Source: Termitomyces sp. T153
Taxonomy: Eukaryota; Basidiomycota; Agaricomycetes; Agaricales; Lyophyllaceae
Direction of reading: 5' to 3'
Assembly: GCA_018296165.2 (NCBI GenBank)
Contig: JACKQL020000023.1
Span: forward strand, 496,001-560,000
DNA: 64,000 nt
Positions 58,756-64,000 of this stretch are shown in pieces. The notes below the pieces were generated by a model. The model was not told the DNA's origin and made no database searches. It saw only the letters and a list, made by a program, of their open reading frames with translations. Position 1 is the stretch's first letter. The number at the start of each line of letters is the position of its first letter. The position numbers were made by a program, and so were the translations under genes.

Positions 58756-59771
58756 GGCCGATGCACCCTCGTGGCCACGATACAGATGTACAAGATTCTC
58801 GCGCTCAACTGCTTGATCACCGCCTACAGCTTGAGTGTGCAATATCTCGATGGTATAAAATTTGGCGATTATCAGATGAGTATCACGGGAGTGCTCATGT
58901 CTGTTTGTTTCCTCTGTATATCGCGGGCGCAGGTATAATTCAGACTTCATGTGACATCATTCAGAAGACTCATTTGTTTGTCTTCGATAGTCAGTTGAGA
59001 AGCTCTCAAGAGAACGGCCTCTTGGGAATATCTTCAATCTCTACGTGCTCCTTTCGGTCCTTTTACAATTTGCCCTTCATATTGTCTCATTGGTGTACAT
59101 CACCAACCTGACCCATAGTTACGAAACGTGAGTGTTCACATGTCCAGCCTTCCAAAGGCACCGTTTAATTCGTGTGTCCATCCGCAGGCGGGGACCCATT
59201 GACTTGGAGGCAAAATTCGAACCCAGCCTTCTTAATACTGCGATATATCTCCTTGGTTTATCACAGCAGGTCTCAACCTTTGCCATAAACTTCCAGGTAC
59301 GCGGCTGCTGTTGACCCGTCATAAGTCTTCGTTAACACTTCATTTGATAGGGTCGGCCGTTCCGAGAGGGAATCCGTGAGAACTCAGCTCTATGGTGGGG
59401 CCTTGTTGGCGCTAGCGCTGTAGCTTTCTCTGGTGCTACAGACTTTATGCCTGAGTTGAACCGGTGGCTACAAATCGTTGATATGAAGGACTCTGTGCGT
59501 CATGTCTTGTAATATCTGAAGAAAAATAGCTAGCTGATGCGCCGTATAGTTCAAGTTCCAACTGACATCGATGATGGTCATCGACTTTGTCGGCTGCTGG
59601 GTCATCGAAAAGATTTGCAAACGTCTCTTTGCCGACCTCGAGCCCAAACCTATGGTTACTCGTGGCCGCGAACGCAGAGAAGCACGCAGACGTGTAGAAA
59701 CCGAGCATGCTACTGCTGCCATGGTGGGAGCAGCAGCAGCCGAGAGCCTGGCGGAGAAAAAGGCTCAGTAG
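58756..59771 (+). pseudogene. P5A ATPase 3' fragment, tandem copy
   Basis: Direct repeat of 53360-54375 (offset 5396 bp) with few differences. It encodes only the last transmembrane segments and the tail ending EKKAQ. There is no start or catalytic domain. Confidence 0.9.
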
Positions 59772-59954
59772 TAGATCTTTCTCGGTCTGTCCTACTCATC
59801 ACAATATGAACTTATATCGTCGGACAGTTTGCCTATTTTTCCTCAAGTGTGGATTTCCTTGGCGCTAAGTCACTATCAAACGGATTTGTTGTGACTGTCA
59901 TGAACCAGCGGCATCTAGTTCATTTCTGAACGCAGTAAGCTTACTTGAGTGATT

Positions 59955-60590
59955 CATGACATCTCGTCCTACAAAATCAAGCCGCCAACTCAGGCCCAAT
60001 CTCGAACGTCCTCCTCGTGCAAGGTGCAATGAATTCCTTCGAGATTATCAAGTTTGGAGTGCTCGATGTTTCTGCCGCAACAACATTGCGTGTAGGTCAG
60101 GGAGTATATCAAATCCCACAGCTTAAGCTTGACCAGGAGGCAGTACCAACAACATACAACCTTGCGCTGATGGCGGCGGCGCTCAAGGAAAAGACAAAAA
60201 TGATCCAGGCTACGTCAAGTTTGTCATCAAGTGTGTCACCAAGTACGGTCATCAAGTGTATCGCCAAGTTTGTTGTCAAGCCTTGCAATTGAGTCAAAGA
60301 CGACCGCGTCTGAGGTGACCAGTGCTACGGAGGAGAGCAAGCTGTCATCTGCACCTGCAGAATCGTCCAGCGCTGCTGTGGAGCCCGTAACCAAACTGAC
60401 AACGGAGCCGTCTACGACTGCTGGTTCTCTGGCCACCACTACCAGATCTGTAGTACCGACTGCTTCTAAAACTTGATCGTTTTTAGACATTGCACTGATG
60501 GACTGTTTCTCTACATCAAGTGTTTTGCGCCGCTCTTTTGTAATTCCACCGTGCCAGATATCATATACCCATAACCTTTTTTTGTTTGGG
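59955..60590 (+). other. Unique insertion with Ser/Thr-rich frames in copy 3
   Basis: This sequence is absent from copies 1 and 2, where an unrelated ~150 bp lies instead. A plus frame at 60017-60292 has a protein-like start (NSFEIIKFGVLDVSAATTLR, PQLKLDQEAVPTTYNLALM), and an overlapping frame at 60231-60476 is Ser/Thr/Ala-rich and ends SVVPTASKT. Both together look like a frameshifted fragment of a gene copied from elsewhere. I do not recognise it. Confidence 0.5.
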
Positions 60591-61053
60591 TTTTATCGTA
60601 TGTTTATTATGCACGATTATTACTTAGCTTACGAAGTATGTGTGTTGTAATGAACTAGTGTGTTTTCGACATTTCCATTTCTTTGTCTGTGTTTTATCCT
60701 ATGTTTAAATAATATGCACAATTGTTACTTGGGCTATGAACTCTGTGCGGTAAAGAGATGAAATGAAAGTGTATATATATCTTCTGGTGCTAAGCAGTGA
60801 TTGAGAAATGGTTGGAACGACCGAGATAACAAAGCAAGAATTTTGGTCGGTCACAAGACACAAGAAAATGTCAGCCTTCTTCATAGTCGTCGGCGGACAT
60901 ACTGGTAAACACATCTGGGCAGGCCAATCGAGATCCCGGTCGCCGGGTTGCCTGCTGCTGGAACGGTTGAGTATTATTTTGATACTATATAACGTATATA
61001 CGGGTGTAAACTGAGCGCTGACTGTGACTCATTGCGTAGTCAATCGATGATCG
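60591..61053. repeat. Flank with GPI18 3'-tail relics (copy 3)
   Basis: Same tail relics as at 54.7-55.0 kb: ATTATTACTTAGCTTACGAAG near 60615 and TTACTTGGGCTATGAACTC near 60725. A short extra insertion near 60880-60945 is absent from the others. Confidence 0.6.
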
Positions 61054-62520
61054 ATGAATATTGAGGAATTTATTTACACGCGAGGCCTAAGTGAGGCTGG
61101 TCTTATGATCACCGCACAAGTCCTTGGACCACACGCTTCCCTCGAGTTCATGACCAGATTGTACTACGATTGGAAGTGTGTCAAGAGCTCACATAATCCC
61201 CAGCATCGAAAATTTAGTCAATCTGGCATTCGCGAACCAAAGAGAGGGATGATCTATTTCAATGTTGCGAAGACATTCAAATACCAACGAGACCAGATCC
61301 GACGACCGGACATGCGTTCGGCTTGCCCCCGCTCCCGGTGTTAAAACTGTCGGCTTTCACCGGTATGTCCCTAACGACTTTACACGAGTGAGCTTTCTGG
61401 GCGATTATATGTTTGACATCGACCACATGCGCTTCTCTCTTGTACGCCTAGGAATTCTCCCTCTCGTACGCTTAGCATTTTTTCTACGTCGCCTGCTTAG
61501 AATAGATCCTCCTGATATCCCCGAAGTCTTTGATTGGGAAAAGAGGATATCCCTAGCGGCAATGCACAGGTTGTTGGTCTGGCAAATTCTTGCTGGGGTG
61601 ACAGCCGACATATGTTATGTTGAAGAACTCTGGGGGCTGAAGTTTCATGATATTTCTGGTCACGAAGGCATTTTTGCGCAGTTGAAGAAGGAAAACACGC
61701 GTTTCTACATAATAGTGGACAGGATTCCGACGAAAGCAACGCCGGTTGATGCTTCGACTTCTTCTGCCGCCCCAGTGGCCCCCGCGACCCCTGCTACGAT
61801 CCCTGATACCTGCTTCATGACACCTGGTACGATCCCCACCACCTCCACGATCAAAGAGGTACCAGCTGGCACCGAGGTAACATTTTACTATGCATACCCA
61901 CAAAATCTGCTGGGAGACTGCACGCGGGATCTTCGGTTCAAATCTAAGGGGAAGATCCCTGAGCAGGGAGTCATTAAGGGGGGGGTCACTCTCCTATCTC
62001 TGGTGATCATTGCCCATTCGGTCTCTTTGGAATTGCGGGATTATCGTATGTTTGACACCAACTGTTACATGTTCAGGGGACTCTTCGAGAAGATCCTCGA
62101 ACAATACCTGAATGATGGTCCATTCGAGAAATCCAGGGTGGCAGGGACGTGGCGCGGATTTCCGATCATCACAGACGAAAATATCCAGCCATACCTGAAT
62201 CCAGCATACGAAAGGTTCAAGGGCTTTATCTCTGACTATACAGACAAGGTGATCATCACAGCACAACTGATAATAACCTTGCTAACCAGTTGGTTCTCAA
62301 GTGGAGATCGAAGAAGGAGGCAGACGATCAAGTCAAACGTCAAGCAGATCGTCATAGGGTGGAGATGGGGTTGAAGGAGGCGGAGATAGAGCGTCAAGCA
62401 GAGCGCCTGGCGGAGTCAGAGCGTCGCGAGGCGGAGTCAGAGCGCAGAGTGCAAGAGCTTGAAGCACTCCTTGCACAAGTACGGGCAGCGGGTGGATCGC
62501 AAGCTGAGAATCAATTGTAA
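61054..62520 (+). CDS. Uncharacterised gene X, copy 3
   Basis: The third member is the most divergent. A start 32 codons earlier in phase, MNIEEFIYTRGLSEAGLMIT, is open only in this copy. The first exon reads KRGMIYFNVAKTFKYQRDQ where copies 1 and 2 are shifted by one base, so this version may be nearer the original. The Thr-Pro-Ile linker is shortened and runs straight into KEVPAGTEVTFYYAYP. The variable block reads IDPPDIPEVFDWEKR. The end is spliced as in copy 1, with about one hendecad and QAENQL at 62520. The 54-nt stretch VTLLSLVIIAHSVSLELR is open, but its last AG has become GG. Confidence 0.65.
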
Positions 62521-62829
62521 GACACAGATGGAGTCCATTGACGTTGCTTTTTCATCCCTTGTATTTTCGTCCGTGTCAGTTTGTACGTGCCAGACTTGTA
62601 TTTTGTGTTCGTTTTTTCCGTGGTTCAGTCGCAAGTCATTATCTATTCCCGCAGAATCATTCAGTACTAGTCCGTAGTCGAACTGATAATGAATCCTGCT
62701 GAATCTGTAAGACCTGTGCCGGATACCACATGCCCATAACATTTCTGAGTCTGGGTTTTGTCGTATGTTTATTGTGCACAATTATTACTTAGCTACGAGC
62801 TGTGTGTAATGAACTAGTGGACTTTGGCA
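62521..62829. other. Tail-to-tail spacer X/GPI18 copy 3
   Basis: Same noncoding tail motif as in copies 1 and 2. Confidence 0.5.
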
Positions 62830-64000
62830 CTAAGCAGGCGGGAGGAATGCTGTCCAGAGGCCTAGGCTGATCAACCCCCAGAGTACGCTCCACCATATCC
62901 AGATTTTGGCCCAGGGACTTCTGCGAACAAAAAGCCAACCAACAGCCCAATAAAACGCGAAGATGGCGGCAGCGAGGCGAAGCACGATCTGCGTATGGGA
63001 GAAGAAGATTAAAGTGATACACATTGCAAGAGAATGTATAAGGTATGGGGTTATTGACGGCGTCGCAAACAGATTCCCTTCCCTGTCGATTTCCTTGACG
63101 CCATTGAATCGGGCTCTGAAACCCAGAAAAGATGACTTGATGTGCTGGACAGAGAATGCTATAAGAAGGACAAGAGGGGGAGCTGCGATGACGAAATCGG
63201 GTATCTGGGCGGGCGTCCAGTGGCGAAGGAAGCCGACATCCCAGTATTTTGCTTGTACATGAGTGTATATGAATGACGGGATGCGATAGCCTCACTGTGG
63301 TTGGTTGGGGGGATTACAGAACAGACGATAAGCCCTGTAGTTGTGATAGATGAAAGGGGCGGCCACACAGGCTGATAATACAATGGAATATGCCATCTTG
63401 AAAAAGGAAAGGTGAGAACGGCTCCGTCAGACGGGTGCGGACCTGTTTACGATCGAGGAATGGTTGGAAAACCAGGCCCCAGACAAGACAAACTGCGAGA
63501 AGGACGCCGTTGGAGCGAAAGAAGGTGGCGAGAACGAAGGACAAGGTCGCACGTATCCAGTGATGTTGGGCGGCATGAAACATGCCTGACAGGTGTGAAA
63601 TGCGAGGTAGAAAAGAAAAATACGGCATTAGCTCTGTATGAAAGATATGTAAAGAAGGGTTCTGCATATGGGGCGAGATAAAGGGTTGCAGGACTACTGG
63701 GAAAGAGAGATAAGACGACGACAAGACGAGCGAAGGCGGGGGAGGCAGGAAAGTGGAGGCAGGTCAGACGGTGAAGGATTCGCGCTGAGTCGGCAGCCAC
63801 TACCAAGAGGACGATGGGCCATATATAAGCAGATTGATGAGGAAGGGTTCTCGTACTTGTTGCCGGCGTCGGCAATGGCGAGAAAATGGATGGCATCCCA
63901 GCGGACATAGGGCGAGGACGGGAGCTGGAGACGGGGGGATGCGTCGAAGAGAGGACGCGGTGCGATCATGTGACTGCAGCTCATCAACCAAAATTAAGGA
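62830..64000 (-). pseudogene. GPI18 copy 3, frameshifted, cut by window end
   Basis: Same gene as at 56997-58276. After YVRWDAIHFLAIADAGNKYE there is a net 14-bp deletion (about 63825-63835) that shifts the frame before YIWPIVLLVVAADSARIL. The shared in-frame TGA is also present. The start lies beyond 64000. Non-functional as read. Confidence 0.85.

Larger units (their letters stand above)
58756..64000. repeat. Direct tandem copy of the unit [ATPase 3' end - X - GPI18]
   Basis: Parallels 53360-58600 with offsets of 5396, 5956 and 5833 bp in successive parts. The changes in offset come from an insertion near 60 kb and a deletion in X. It continues past the window end. Confidence 0.9.

Noticed and set aside
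60236..60490. Minus-strand Val/Asp-rich 84-residue frame
   Set aside because: Antisense of the Ser/Thr-rich frame, a frequent artefact of such composition.

Overview
The window looks like a piece of a basidiomycete (Agaricomycete) nuclear genome. The genes carry many short introns of about 45-65 nt, gene families typical of mushroom-forming fungi are present, and the repeats are Ty3/gypsy, LINE, Helitron and MITE-like elements. I cannot name the species. All calls come from reading translations and motifs; no database search was run.

Layout. (1) About 1-28.7 kb is transposon-dominated and visibly poor in CpG. It holds a minus-strand Ty3/gypsy element (integrase, RT, protease and gag, with a 5' LTR and a second, truncated LTR), a broken minus-strand LINE, a second degenerate gypsy pol, a gag-like relic, and a minus-strand Helitron Rep-helicase with six premature stops. 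Next comes a nearly perfect 2 x 2,040-bp palindrome with a 141-bp centre, nested in a TA-flanked MITE, with 59-bp tandem repeats and a GC-rich hairpin around its centre. (2) About 29-43.7 kb is ordinary gene space: a Psi-factor-producing oxygenase (dioxygenase-P450 type), the SNARE YKT6, an ARP3 relic, a small probably mitochondrial protein, a Fic/Doc-fold gene, a four-helix membrane protein, a site-2 protease (S2P) and a GPI18/PIG-V mannosyltransferase. (3) About 42-64 kb is a complex segmental duplication. The unit [GPI18 - uncharacterised gene X - 3' end of a P5A ATPase] is present three times: once inverted at 42-47.9 kb, once at 52.9-58.7 kb as the 3' end of the complete SPF1-type ATPase, and once as a direct tandem copy at 58.8-64 kb. 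The single-copy core between the inverted arms holds an internally deleted S2P copy, the ribosomal protein gene eL38 and the body of the ATPase.

Functionally, the conserved genes are secretory-pathway housekeeping genes (P5A ATPase for ER membrane-protein quality control, GPI18 for GPI anchors, S2P for intramembrane proteolysis, YKT6 for fusion) plus ribosome and oxylipin genes. Nothing shows they form an operon-like system. The least explained material is gene X, whose three copies differ in clustered blocks and in the number of an 11-residue coiled-coil repeat, and the fold-back palindrome with its family of GAGCTAC-ended repeats.
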